From Hydrogenophaga sp. (GTDB lineage: Bacteria; Pseudomonadota; Gammaproteobacteria; Burkholderiales; Burkholderiaceae_C): a DNA stretch of 64,000 nucleotides. The notes below the pieces were generated by a model. The model worked only from the letters and a program-made list of their open reading frames with translations. It ran no database searches and was not told the origin of the DNA. The position numbers were made by a program, and so were the translations under genes. The stretch covers positions 28,543 to 92,542 of the forward strand of contig JAEUOT010000012.1 in assembly GCA_016790705.1 (NCBI GenBank). The letters run 5' to 3'. Below are positions 27,957 through 35,747 of this stretch, piece by piece (position 1 is the first letter of the stretch; every line of letters starts with the position of its first letter).

Positions 27957-28508
27957 TCATTGATCGCTTTCACTTTCAGGATCACCCGTGCTGAGTCGGA
28001 TCCGCCCGATTCGGTTGACCGTGATTCGCTGAACAGTGCCGATGCGGGGAACAATCTCTAGCGTTGCCATGCCCGAGGCCATCATTCCGGTGGGGGTGAA
28101 CACAAAGCGCTGAACGTTCGCATTTCCCTCGAATCGACGAATGCCGGAAGTGCCTTGTGATACGGCAACCATTTTGTCACTCGGGCCGTACTGGTTGTCG
28201 GCATCCAGGTCCTGGAACACCAGCCATCCCGATGTCCAAGACTTGACGCTGGATGGTGCACAGGACAATCCGTCGGTACTGCTGCACATCACAACCCGGT
28301 GAGACCAGTGAATGGCCTCGGACCTCGCGAGTGTGAGGTGGCCGGTGACTGTGCGTGTGACAAGGTCCCTTTGCCAGGAGGCCAGCAATGCGCTGAGCTG
28401 AGGAATCCCGAGTTGAAAAAGAATGGCCAGCAAGGCCGTGGCAACGATTAATTCGGCCAGCGAGTAGCCGCGAGCGCGGTGGCGCCCGGAGGAGCGAGGT
28501 TGATCCAT
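27957..28508 (-). CDS. FimT/GspH-family pseudopilin (second of two, operon leader gene)
   Basis: A 183-residue prepilin-like protein whose N-terminus RARGYSLAELIVATALLAILFQLGIPQLS has a variant cleavage site G|YSLAE with Glu+5. The body resembles the neighbouring FimT (LARSEAIHWSHRVVMCSSTDG versus LARTEAIKSSRRIMVCPSSNG), so the two are diverged tandem duplicates. GGATTCAGGG precedes the ATG. It is the first gene of the minus-strand pilus chain; the promoter must lie in 28509-28637. Confidence 0.82.
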   Translation of the reverse strand: MDQPRSSGRHRARGYSLAELIVATALLAILFQLGIPQLSALLASWQRDLVTRTVTGHLTLARSEAIHWSHRVVMCSSTDGLSCAPSSVKSWTSGWLVFQDLDADNQYGPSDKMVAVSQGTSGIRRFEGNANVQRFVFTPTGMMASGMATLEIVPRIGTVQRITVNRIGRIRLSTGDPESESDQ

Positions 28509-28587
28509 CCCTGAATCCTTTGGTATTGCTTTGGATTCATTATTGGGGCAGGTGACGGATGATGGCGACCCGGTATGGCGCGTTTTG

Positions 28588-28603
28588 TCCTCACAATTGA
28601 GGA
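28588..28603. repeat. Interrupted palindrome in the nrdR/pilus-operon gap
   Basis: TCCTCA-CAAT-TGAGGA, a perfect 6-bp dyad with a 4-base spacer, flanked by TTTTG on one side and TAAAA on the other. It is the only strong symmetry in the 129 bases between nrdR and the pilus operon. It could be an operator upstream of the pilus promoter or a weak hairpin; there is no proper T-tract for an intrinsic terminator of nrdR. Confidence 0.4.
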
Positions 28604-28637
28604 TAAAAGTCTGTGAAGCCTGTTCGCGCGACCGCGA

Positions 28638-29087
28638 CTATTTCCGGACTTCGTCCACCAAGGCTCTGAATTCGTCGATGTCTTCGAAGCTTCTGTAGAC
28701 GCTGGCGAAACGGATGTACGCCACCTTGTCGAGCTTCTTGAGCTCGCGCATGACCATCTCGCCCAGCTTGGTCGAGGCGACTTCGCGGCTACCCAGGTTG
28801 AGCAGTTTCTCCTCGATGCGCTCGATCGCGGCATCGACCTGCTCGGTGCTGACCGGTCGCTTGCGCAGGGCCAGGGTGAACGAGGCGCGGAGCTTGGCCG
28901 GCACGTAGTCCACGCGCCGGCCGTCCTTCTTCACCACGGCCGGGAAGCTGACTTCCGGCCGCTCGTAGGTGGTGAAACGTTTTTCGCAGTGACCGCACTG
29001 CCGGCGGCGGCGGATGAAGTCCGCGTCCTCGGAAACCCGGGTCTCCACGACCTGGGTTTCCAGATGACCGCAGAAAGGACACTTCAT
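28638..29087 (-). CDS. nrdR: Transcriptional repressor NrdR
   Basis: 149 residues. The N-terminal zinc ribbon has Cys3, Cys6, Cys31 and Cys34, followed by [14 protein letters not shown] and the ATP-cone domain ([28 protein letters not shown]). NrdR senses ATP/dATP and represses ribonucleotide reductase genes through NrdR boxes. It starts 19 bases after the glyA stop, the conserved glyA-nrdR pairing of betaproteobacteria. Confidence 0.98.
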   Translation of the reverse strand: MKCPFCGHLETQVVETRVSEDADFIRRRRQCGHCEKRFTTYERPEVSFPAVVKKDGRRVDYVPAKLRASFTLALRKRPVSTEQVDAAIERIEEKLLNLGSREVASTKLGEMVMRELKKLDKVAYIRFASVYRSFEDIDEFRALVDEVRK

Positions 29088-29106
29088 CGCGCGGCGCCGC
29101 AGGAAC

Positions 29107-30351
29107 TCACTTGTAGACCGGGAAGCGCGCGGTCAGGGCGTTGACCTTGGCGCGCACCGCCTCGATGTTGGCCGGGTCGCGCGGGTTGTCCAGCACGTCG
29201 GCGATCAGGTTGGCGGTGATGCGGGCTTCTTCGTCCTTGAAGCCGCGGGTCGTCATGGCCGGGGTGCCGATACGCACGCCGCTGGTGACCATCGGCTTTT
29301 CCGGGTCGTTCGGGATGGCGTTCTTGTTGATGGTCATGTGGGCGCTGCCCAGCACGGCCTCGGCTTCCTTGCCGGTGATGCCCTTGGCACGCAGGTCGAC
29401 CAGCATGACGTGGCTTTCGGTGCGGCCGCTCACGATGCGCAGGCCGCGCTGGGTCAGGGTCTCGGCCACGATCTGGGCGTTCTTGACCACCTGTTGCTGG
29501 TAGGTCTTGAATTCGGGTGTCAGCGCTTCCTTGAAGGCCACGGCCTTGGCCGCGATGACGTGCATCAGCGGACCGCCCTGCAGGCCGGGGAAGATGGCGC
29601 TGTTGATGGCCTTCTCGTGCTCGGCCTTCATCAGGATGATGCCGCCGCGCGGGCCACGCAGGCTCTTGTGGGTGGTCGAGGTCACCACGTCGGCGAACGG
29701 CACCGGGTTGGGATAGACGCCGGCGGCGATCAGGCCGGCGTAGTGGGCCATGTCGACCATGAAGATGGCGCCGATTTCCTTGGCGATCTTGGCGAAACGC
29801 TCGAAATCGATGCGCAGGCTGTAGGCGGAGGCGCCGGCCACGATCAGCTTGGGCTTGTGCTCGCGCGCCTTGGCTTCCATGGCGTCGTAGTCGATGGCTT
29901 CGTTCTTGTCGAGGCCGTAGCTGACCACGTTGAACCACTTGCCCGACATGTTCAGCGGCATGCCGTGGGTCAGGTGGCCGCCTTCGGCCAGGCTCATGCC
30001 CATGATGGTGTCACCGGGCTTGAGGAAGGCCAGAAACACAGCCTCGTTGGCGGAGGCGCCACAGTGCGGCTGCACGTTGGCGGCGTCGGCGCCGAAGAGT
30101 TGCTTGACCCGGTCGATGGCCAGCTGCTCAGCCACATCGACGTATTCGCAGCCGCCGTAGTAGCGCTTGCCAGGGTAACCCTCGGCGTACTTGTTGGTCA
30201 GCTGCGTGCCCTGGGCGGCCATCACGGCCGGGCTGGCGTAGTTCTCGCTGGCGATCAGCTCGATGTGGTGTTCCTGGCGGGCGTTCTCGGCCTGGATGGC
30301 AGCGAACAGCTCGGGGTCGGTTTGTTCAATGAGGATGTTGCGGTCGTACAT
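29107..30351 (-). CDS. glyA: Serine hydroxymethyltransferase
   Basis: 414 residues. The PLP lysine is Lys229 in [33 protein letters not shown] and [12 protein letters not shown] are invariant SHMT blocks. It converts serine and tetrahydrofolate to glycine and methylene-THF and supplies one-carbon units. The ATG at 30351 begins [16 protein letters not shown], where family homology starts; the longer open frame upstream is leader RNA. A hairpin-rich leader of about 200 nt precedes it. Confidence 0.98.
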   Translation of the reverse strand: MYDRNILIEQTDPELFAAIQAENARQEHHIELIASENYASPAVMAAQGTQLTNKYAEGYPGKRYYGGCEYVDVAEQLAIDRVKQLFGADAANVQPHCGASANEAVFLAFLKPGDTIMGMSLAEGGHLTHGMPLNMSGKWFNVVSYGLDKNEAIDYDAMEAKAREHKPKLIVAGASAYSLRIDFERFAKIAKEIGAIFMVDMAHYAGLIAAGVYPNPVPFADVVTSTTHKSLRGPRGGIILMKAEHEKAINSAIFPGLQGGPLMHVIAAKAVAFKEALTPEFKTYQQQVVKNAQIVAETLTQRGLRIVSGRTESHVMLVDLRAKGITGKEAEAVLGSAHMTINKNAIPNDPEKPMVTSGVRIGTPAMTTRGFKDEEARITANLIADVLDNPRDPANIEAVRAKVNALTARFPVYK

Positions 30352-30409
30352 GGTTTGGCAGTCTCGGGGTGGACTCTGGGGAAAGGGACCCCACGCATTC
30401 CGGCGGAAC

Positions 30410-30564
30410 GGCAGGGACTGCCCAGGCGAACGGCTGAACACCCGGCAAGCGGGTGGTGCGCTTCCCAGTGGTTGTCCCGCTCGCGGGGAGCGGGGGGCCA
30501 CGTCAGCGCCGACGGCAGGTGGTCTGCCGCGCGCCTATCGCCAGTTGCGCACCCCGTTAGTTTA
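30410..30564 (-). promoter_or_regulatory. glyA promoter and hairpin-rich 5' leader
   Basis: The 251 bases between glyA and the transglycosylase gene hold a candidate -10 (TAAACT on the minus strand, 30559-30564) and then four perfect short hairpins on the glyA transcript: 30513-30529 (6 bp, 5-nt loop), 30476-30494 (7 bp, arms CCCGCTC/GAGCGGG, 5-nt loop), 30439-30455 (6 bp, CACCCG/CGGGTG, 5-nt loop) and 30410-30422 (5 bp, GGCAG/CTGCC, 3-nt loop). No coding potential is evident. The regular spacing suggests a structured regulatory leader; the mechanism is unknown. Confidence 0.45.
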
Positions 30565-30602
30565 TCCGAGGCAAGTCGGCCCGGTGCCGGCGGGGCATCC
30601 CG

Positions 30603-31520
30603 TCAGGAGGTGATGAGATCGCTGGCCTTCGGTTCGGTCACCGAGGGTGTCGTGGCCGGCAACTCCTCGCCGGATTGCAGGAGGCCTGTCCGCGTGGCTG
30701 TTTCCGGTGTCGGAGCGGATGGGGCCACCACGGAAGTGGCTGCAAAGTCGGGGAACGAGGTCGGCATGGGCTTGCCCAGCGCCACGCTCTGGATGCGCAT
30801 GTGTTCGCTCATCACCTTGTTGATGTAGTCCCCGCCATCGGTCGTCACGGCGCCGACGTAGAGGCGCAAACCGCCTTCCGTGGACCCCGCCTGCTTGATG
30901 CAGTCTTGCAAGACCTTGACGCCGACCCTCAGGTTGCTCACGGGATCAAAGGCGGCATCCATGCCACCGAAATCGGCGTACTTGTCCGAATGGGCGCGCG
31001 TCAGCACCTGCATGAGGCCCTGTGCGCCGACAGGACTTTGGGCATAGGGATTGAAGCGGGACTCGATGGCCATGACCGCCAATATCAGGGTTGGGTCAAG
31101 GCGGGCTTTCTCTCCGATCGCGAAGGCCTCTGCCACCAGCTTGGCCAGCGGCTCCTGGGCCACCCGGTAGCGGCGGCTGAGCCATTGGGTGACCGCTGCC
31201 TGCTGCTTGGGCAGGATCGTGGCTGGCGCGCCCGAGGTTGCACCGGGAAGGTCCGTCCGGATGTCGCTGTCGTCGCTGGCGAGCTCGACGTCATGCCGTT
31301 CGAGCAACCAGCCGAGCAGTCGCTGCTCTGCACTCAGGCGCAAATCGGCGCGTGCGGCAAGGGTCAGCGCCAATGCGGCCAGGCCAACGCCCAGCAGGGC
31401 CATGCCGTTGTGGGTGAAGGCTACAAATCCGCGATAGGCATCCGACATGGCGGTGCGAAGCGCGTGCGTTCTGGCAACGTCGAGGTTGCTCTTGTGATTG
31501 TCCGAGGAAGGGCTGGTCAT
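30603..31520 (-). CDS. Membrane-anchored lytic transglycosylase (SLT domain)
   Basis: 305 residues. A basic N-terminus and one transmembrane helix (about 38-57) anchor the protein. The SLT goose-type lysozyme fold follows, with catalytic Glu153 in AVMAIESRFNPYAQSPVGAQGLMQV and a downstream YVGAVTTDGGDYINKV segment that resembles the usual YNAG motif but departs from it. It cleaves the MurNAc-GlcNAc bond to give anhydro-muropeptides. The last 60 residues are Pro/Thr-rich. AAGGAG precedes the ATG by 8 bases, and a strong promoter lies at 31661-31689. Confidence 0.88.
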   Translation of the reverse strand: MTSPSSDNHKSNLDVARTHALRTAMSDAYRGFVAFTHNGMALLGVGLAALALTLAARADLRLSAEQRLLGWLLERHDVELASDDSDIRTDLPGATSGAPATILPKQQAAVTQWLSRRYRVAQEPLAKLVAEAFAIGEKARLDPTLILAVMAIESRFNPYAQSPVGAQGLMQVLTRAHSDKYADFGGMDAAFDPVSNLRVGVKVLQDCIKQAGSTEGGLRLYVGAVTTDGGDYINKVMSEHMRIQSVALGKPMPTSFPDFAATSVVAPSAPTPETATRTGLLQSGEELPATTPSVTEPKASDLITS

Positions 31521-31660
31521 GTTGTCGCTCCTTGCAGGGCTGTGCCGACCTTGTGGGCGGCGTTCAGCGGTTTGGGGGGCGCCATCTATGGCGGTGGTCG
31601 CAGGCGGGGCTCGGTATTGCCGGCGACGGTTCGGGTATTCCCTAGGCGGGAAGCGGGCGA

Positions 31661-31689
31661 ATCGTATGTGGATGTTAATTTCCAGTCAA
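31661..31689 (-). promoter_or_regulatory. Strong sigma-70 promoter for the lytic transglycosylase
   Basis: On the minus strand, TTGACT (31689-31684), a 17-base spacer and TACGAT (31666-31661) each match the consensus hexamers at five of six positions. Transcription would start near 31654, giving a leader of about 134 nt. This is the best -35/-10 pair seen in the window, and the AT-rich palindrome at 31704-31728 sits just upstream, where an UP element or regulator would bind. Confidence 0.65.
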
Positions 31690-31703
31690 TATTTTAAACA
31701 CCG

Positions 31704-31728
31704 TTTTATATAAATTATTTATATAAAA
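31704..31728. repeat. AT-rich perfect inverted repeat (two 12-base arms)
   Basis: TTTTATATAAAT, one central T, then ATTTATATAAAA: a perfect 25-base dyad with no G or C, in a genome that is otherwise GC-rich. It lies 14 bases upstream of the -35 of the transglycosylase promoter and about 110 bases upstream of the candidate small-RNA promoter. It could be an operator, an UP element, a nucleoid-protein site or an easily melted region. The surrounding 31670-31740 is also AT-rich. Confidence 0.7.
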
Positions 31729-31839
31729 GGCTGGTTTTTGGGCCTTTATTCATGCGATCGCTAGCACGCAGTTCAGGCACTTCGAGCCTTTGCGAGGGTC
31801 AGAAGTCCGGGCGACCGCCGGTCGTACCGATCACCGGTC

Positions 31840-31869
31840 TTGATCCGGTTTTTTGAAAGTCCGTGTAAC
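31840..31869 (+). promoter_or_regulatory. Candidate sigma-70 promoter of the small RNA
   Basis: TTGATC (31840-31845), an 18-base spacer and TGTAAC (31864-31869) match the hexamers at four of six positions each. The predicted start is near 31876, where the first hairpin of the candidate RNA begins. Confidence 0.4.
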
Positions 31870-31875
31870 TGGCGG

Positions 31876-32100
31876 CCGTGCATCTTGAAAGACACGGAGC
31901 GCAGGAGTACGCTTCAGGCGCTGGTTGTGATGACCAGTGCCTGCCGGCTACAAGGTTCAGCCAAGTGGTCGGCCCCCTCGGGAGCAATCTCTTGCTCCCC
32001 GGGCGCGGGGACATCGCTCTCCCCGCGTCCAACCCGACGGCAAGTGCCTTGTTGCCCGCCGTCAACCCCGGCAGACTGGTTCTGCCGGGGTTTCTTCTTT
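31876..32100 (+). ncRNA. Candidate structured small RNA, about 220 nt, unknown family
   Basis: A non-coding stretch packed with perfect hairpins in series: 31876-31897 (5 bp), 31918-31940 (8 bp including one G-U), 31980-31999 (8 bp, GGGAGCAA/TTGCTCCC), 32004-32027 (8 bp, CGCGGGGA/TCCCCGCG), 32036-32063 (6 bp) and 32066-32090 (9 bp) followed by a T-rich tract. An additional small hairpin near 31901 presents GGA in its loop, as CsrA/RsmA sites do. A weak promoter precedes it. The long frame crossing this region belongs to an artificial extension of the DUF349 gene. It does not resemble tmRNA, 6S, 4.5S or RNase P RNA as far as I can recall their conserved cores. Confidence 0.55.
32066..32100 (+). 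terminator. Rho-independent terminator ending the small RNA
   Basis: CCCCGGCAG, a 7-base loop and CTGCCGGGG form a perfect 9-bp stem (32066-32074 with 32082-32090), followed by TTTCTTCTTT. Nothing coding on the plus strand lies upstream, so it must end a non-coding transcript starting in 31690-32060. Confidence 0.85.
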
Positions 32101-32203
32101 ATGGCGCGCGTCTTCGCGCGGCGAGGGACGGTTCCCCGGCGACAATAAGGTTCTGGCTGGCTCGGAACTCCTTCGCGGGCTTGCTGTTGTTACTCCATCT
32201 GTC

Positions 32204-34882
32204 ATGTCGCTTTTTTCTCTGCGCAAATCCACCCCTTCTTCCCCTGTGTCCGATAGCTCTGGTGCCGCGGCTGCTGGCGCCCGGCCTGGCACCACCGCGT
32301 CGGCACCGCATCCGCTGGATGCGGTCACGCTTGGCGCTTTTTCGGCGCCGACTTCCGGTGAGCGTGCTGCCAAGCTGCGGGCCTGGTTGCAGACCGAGCC
32401 GAGTCCGGAACTGATGAACGAGGTCTACAAGGAGCTGTCGCAGCGCGACAGAGGGGCGGCCAAGCCGCTCAAGGAAAAGCTCGACGAGGTCCGTCGCCAG
32501 AAGGCGCAGGAACATATCGGCATCGAATGGGCGCAAAAGGCGCAGGCACTGATCGGCCAGTCGCGCATGAATCTGGCCGATGCGCTGGCCTGGCAGCGAG
32601 ACGCTGCTCGGGCGGGCGCTCCGCTGTCCCGTGAGCCGCTGGCCGGGTTGAAGCTGGCACTGGCTGATCGGGTCAAGGCCATCGAAGACCTGCAGGACCG
32701 GGTGCAGATCAAGCGCGAATCCGCCGTGCTGATGGCGCAGCGCATCGAGGTCTTGTCCACCAAGTCCTGGCGCGAAGCCCAGTCGAGTGCGGAGGCACTG
32801 CGCGCGGACGTCGGTCTGTGGCAGCAGGAGGCGACCGCCCTGATGGAGGATGCTCAGTGGGCGAGTGTCGAGCCCAAGTTCCCGCCCATGCTGGATGCCT
32901 CGCGTCAACAACTGCAACTGGTGTGGGACGCGTTTGAGGCGGCGCTGGGTCTGGCGGTGGCGGCGGACGCCGATCCGCAGGCACCGCTGCCGGCAGTGCC
33001 TGTCTGGGCCGACGAGTTGCGCGTGGCCCGTGGCGAGCCGGCCGAAGCCGCTGCCAGCCAGGACGCGCAGGCCCAGAAGGAGCGCCGCGAGAAGGCCCAG
33101 GCCGATCTGGAGCGGGCCCTGTCTGCGCTGGAGAGCGAGGTCGCGCAGGGTCATGGCAAAGCGGCGCCCAAGGCGGCGGCGGATGTGCGTGCGCTGCTGA
33201 AGTCCCAAGGCCGTCTGCTCGGGCCTGAACTGGAGGCCCGCGCTCACGCGGTTCTGGCCCAGGCGGGGGAGCTGGAGGACTGGCAGCGGTGGCGTGCGGA
33301 CCAACTGCGCGAAGAGCTGGTCAAGAAGGCTGAAGCCCTGCTGGCGCCGCCGGAAGGGCAGCGCCTGGGTGGGCGCAAGCTGCAGGAAACACTTCGCACC
33401 CTGCGAGAACAATGGAAGACCACCGATCAGGGCGGTCCAGCCAACCATGCGCTCTGGAAGCGCTTCGACGAGGCGTGTACCCAGGCCCACAAGTTGGTGG
33501 AGGCCTGGTTGCTGCAGGTGCGCCAGCAGGCGGAAACCCACAAGGCCCAGCGCGTGGCGCTGATTGCCGAGTTGCGCGCCTGGACGGAGATCCATGCGGG
33601 CCAGACCGACTGGAAGGCGCAGATCCGGGACCTGCACAACTTCTCCGAGCGCTGGCGCGAGGCCGGGCACCTGGGCGAGAAAGCCTTTGCCGAGCTTCAG
33701 CCGCAGTGGAAGGAGGCCATGCACGCTGCGCACGCCGCGCTTGAAGGGGCTCAGTCCGACAGCATCGCCCGCCGGCGCCAGATGATCGAAGAGGCGGAAA
33801 CGCTGGGAGCCAGCCCGGTGCTGCGGATTGATGCCGTCAAGGCATTGCAGCAGCGCTGGCAGGCGGAAGCCCATGCAGTGCCTCTGGAGCGCAAGCAGGA
33901 ACAGAAACTCTGGGAGGCGTTCCGTCAGCCGATCGACGCAGCGTTCCAGCGCAAGAGCCACGAGCGTGAGAAGGCGTCAGCGGCGCTGAATGCGCACGAT
34001 CAGCGTGTGCTCGATGCAGCCAGGGCGCTGGAGGCGGCCAGTGCCGCCGGCGACGCACAGAAGATCCGTCAGGCTCAGGAAGCGCTGGAGCAGGCGATGC
34101 GGGGCCAGGCGCCAACGGCGTCCGCTGCCGAGCCGGCCGCAGGACCTGCAGCGACTGAAGCCATCGAGGAAAACTCTGCGTCTGAAGTCGCGGAACAACA
34201 GCCCGAAGGCGCAGTGCAGCCGACACCGACGCAGACACCCGCCCGCAAGCTGGTGGCGATGCGGGGGGATGACCGGCCCGGCATGAAAAAGGCCGAGCCG
34301 GCAGGGCGAGATGACCGTCGGGGTCCTGGTGGACGGGACGCAAGAGGCGGTCGCGACGCAGGGCGTGGCGCTCGCGAGGGCTGGAGCGATGCCCGTCCTG
34401 GCCGGGAACCCCGCGGTCCTGCCACGCCTCGTCTGGGCGACGCCGCGTTCCGAGCCCAGCGTCAGGCGATCGAGCATGCCGAAGCGGCGCTTCGCAAGCT
34501 GGCCGCGCAGGCGCACGGCGAGGTGCTCACACAGCTCATCGACGCGTGGGAAAACCGTGATCCGGCGAAGGTGCCTGCGGCTCAGGCGTTGGGCCGGGTG
34601 GGCGCGCCTGTCCGGGCCGCCTGGGTCCAGGCCATCGGTGCCGCGCCCAAGGCCATGTCGCCCGAGGCGCTGCTGCGGCTGGAAATGGCGGCCGAGGTGC
34701 CGACGCCCGCAGATCAGGTGGATGCACGTCGCTTGCTGCAACTGCAGCTGCTGACGCGTCGTCACGACGCGCCGCCCGCAGACACCTGGGGCAAGGACCT
34801 GGCGGATGTGTTCGGCAGCAGCCACGAAGCGGGCGCCGCCCGTCGGGTGCAGAACGTGCTGAAGGTTCTGCTGCGTCGCTGA
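32204..34882 (+). CDS. DUF349 domain-containing protein
   Basis: 892 residues, almost entirely helical and rich in Ala, Gln, Glu and Arg, with repeated WKxxxx(F/Y)xxAxxxAH(K/A) modules (for example ALWKRFDEACTQAHK and KLWEAFRQPIDAAF) that define DUF349 repeats. A low-complexity Arg/Gly/Asp segment at about residues 685-740 (GGRDARGGRDAGRGAREGW-like) resembles RNA-binding RGG linkers. The C-terminal 140 residues form a separate helical unit. The ATG at 32204 begins MSLFSLRKS; the frame upstream is the small-RNA region. Function is unknown; coiled, charge-rich architecture suggests a scaffolding or nucleic-acid role, which is inference. Confidence 0.85.
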   Translation: MSLFSLRKSTPSSPVSDSSGAAAAGARPGTTASAPHPLDAVTLGAFSAPTSGERAAKLRAWLQTEPSPELMNEVYKELSQRDRGAAKPLKEKLDEVRRQKAQEHIGIEWAQKAQALIGQSRMNLADALAWQRDAARAGAPLSREPLAGLKLALADRVKAIEDLQDRVQIKRESAVLMAQRIEVLSTKSWREAQSSAEALRADVGLWQQEATALMEDAQWASVEPKFPPMLDASRQQLQLVWDAFEAALGLAVAADADPQAPLPAVPVWADELRVARGEPAEAAASQDAQAQKERREKAQADLERALSALESEVAQGHGKAAPKAAADVRALLKSQGRLLGPELEARAHAVLAQAGELEDWQRWRADQLREELVKKAEALLAPPEGQRLGGRKLQETLRTLREQWKTTDQGGPANHALWKRFDEACTQAHKLVEAWLLQVRQQAETHKAQRVALIAELRAWTEIHAGQTDWKAQIRDLHNFSERWREAGHLGEKAFAELQPQWKEAMHAAHAALEGAQSDSIARRRQMIEEAETLGASPVLRIDAVKALQQRWQAEAHAVPLERKQEQKLWEAFRQPIDAAFQRKSHEREKASAALNAHDQRVLDAARALEAASAAGDAQKIRQAQEALEQAMRGQAPTASAAEPAAGPAATEAIEENSASEVAEQQPEGAVQPTPTQTPARKLVAMRGDDRPGMKKAEPAGRDDRRGPGGRDARGGRDAGRGAREGWSDARPGREPRGPATPRLGDAAFRAQRQAIEHAEAALRKLAAQAHGEVLTQLIDAWENRDPAKVPAAQALGRVGAPVRAAWVQAIGAAPKAMSPEALLRLEMAAEVPTPADQVDARRLLQLQLLTRRHDAPPADTWGKDLADVFGSSHEAGAARRVQNVLKVLLRR

Positions 34883-34889
34883 TTCGCGC

Positions 34890-35747
34890 TCAGTGATCGG
34901 GGCGGAAGAAGCCGTCGTACAGCGCCAGCAGTTCGGGAAACTCGCTGGCGAAGCGTCCGCGATGGACGAAATAGGCCTCGCAGCTCACGGAAAAGAACTC
35001 GGCCGGGTGGCTGGCGCCATAGGCGTCCAGCCAGGGAGGCTCGCCGCCGAAGCGTTCGGCGAGTGAGACGGCTTCGCGAAACCGTTCGTAGGCGGCAGTC
35101 ATCGTGTTGCGCCAATGTTCCTGCGCGGCGCGGACGGTGGGCTTGCCCCACAGCGCCACCGTCAGGGCCGGCGCGCCATCCGCTTCCCGGTCGCTGTGCA
35201 TGCCACGCATGTCGATCTTGTGGGCGAACTCGTGGATGACGAGGTTGTGACCCCGCTCTGCGGTAAAAGGCGCCGCTGCCACCTCTTCCCAACTGAGCAT
35301 CACCGGACCGCGATTCATCGCCTCTCCGGCCAGGACCTCGTCGTATTGATGGACCACCCCGATCGCGTCGGGGCGGCTGCGTCTGGCCACCGCCGCTCCG
35401 GGCTGGACCACGATGCCGACGAAGTCGTCGTACCAGTCGAGCACCTGGGTGCCGTGGGTTCCCGGTTTTCCCGAGGGCGGACGCATGTGCAGCAGAGGCA
35501 GGCAGGCCTGGGCGGCCACGGTCAGCGCCATGGCGTCGCTCACTGTCAGCCCGTGGGCGCCGTGAAACTCCTTCTCCAGCAGGAAGTGCGATGCGAGCAG
35601 CGCCAGCCGTTGCTGCTCTGTGGCGGACAAGCTGGCAAGAAAAGGGTGGGACCGGATGATGTCGCCCCACAGTGGCTCGGGCGGCGTCCCGACGTGACGC
35701 CAACGGCGCGGCAGCCAGCGCTGCAGCGATCCGGCCAACGGGCTCAT
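34890..35747 (-). CDS. mtfA: MtfA-family zinc metallopeptidase
   Basis: 285 residues. The zinc motif is HEFAH in VIHEFAHKIDM, and a glutamate ligand lies about 65 residues on (ASHPAEFFSVSCEAYF). The whole DUF980/M90 family pattern is present, including VLDWYDDFVGIVV. In E. coli MtfA binds Mlc (DgsA) and influences glucose-PTS expression; in betaproteobacteria the partner is unknown. The ATG at 35747 overlaps the lpxH stop by 4 bp (ATGA). Its 3' end is convergent with the DUF349 gene, 7 bases apart. Confidence 0.9.
   Translation of the reverse strand: MSPLAGSLQRWLPRRWRHVGTPPEPLWGDIIRSHPFLASLSATEQQRLALLASHFLLEKEFHGAHGLTVSDAMALTVAAQACLPLLHMRPPSGKPGTHGTQVLDWYDDFVGIVVQPGAAVARRSRPDAIGVVHQYDEVLAGEAMNRGPVMLSWEEVAAAPFTAERGHNLVIHEFAHKIDMRGMHSDREADGAPALTVALWGKPTVRAAQEHWRNTMTAAYERFREAVSLAERFGGEPPWLDAYGASHPAEFFSVSCEAYFVHRGRFASEFPELLALYDGFFRPDH

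Noticed and set aside
31801-31960. RNase P RNA-like fragment (AGAAGTCCGGGCGACC resembles GAGGAAAGTCCGGGCTCC)
   Set aside because: Only a partial match to one conserved block; the other universal RNase P segments are missing.
31937-32203. In-frame 89-residue N-terminal extension of the DUF349 protein
   Set aside because: It reads through the hairpins and terminator of the candidate small RNA, is Arg/Pro/Gly-rich and has no ribosome-binding site; the ATG at 32204 is better.
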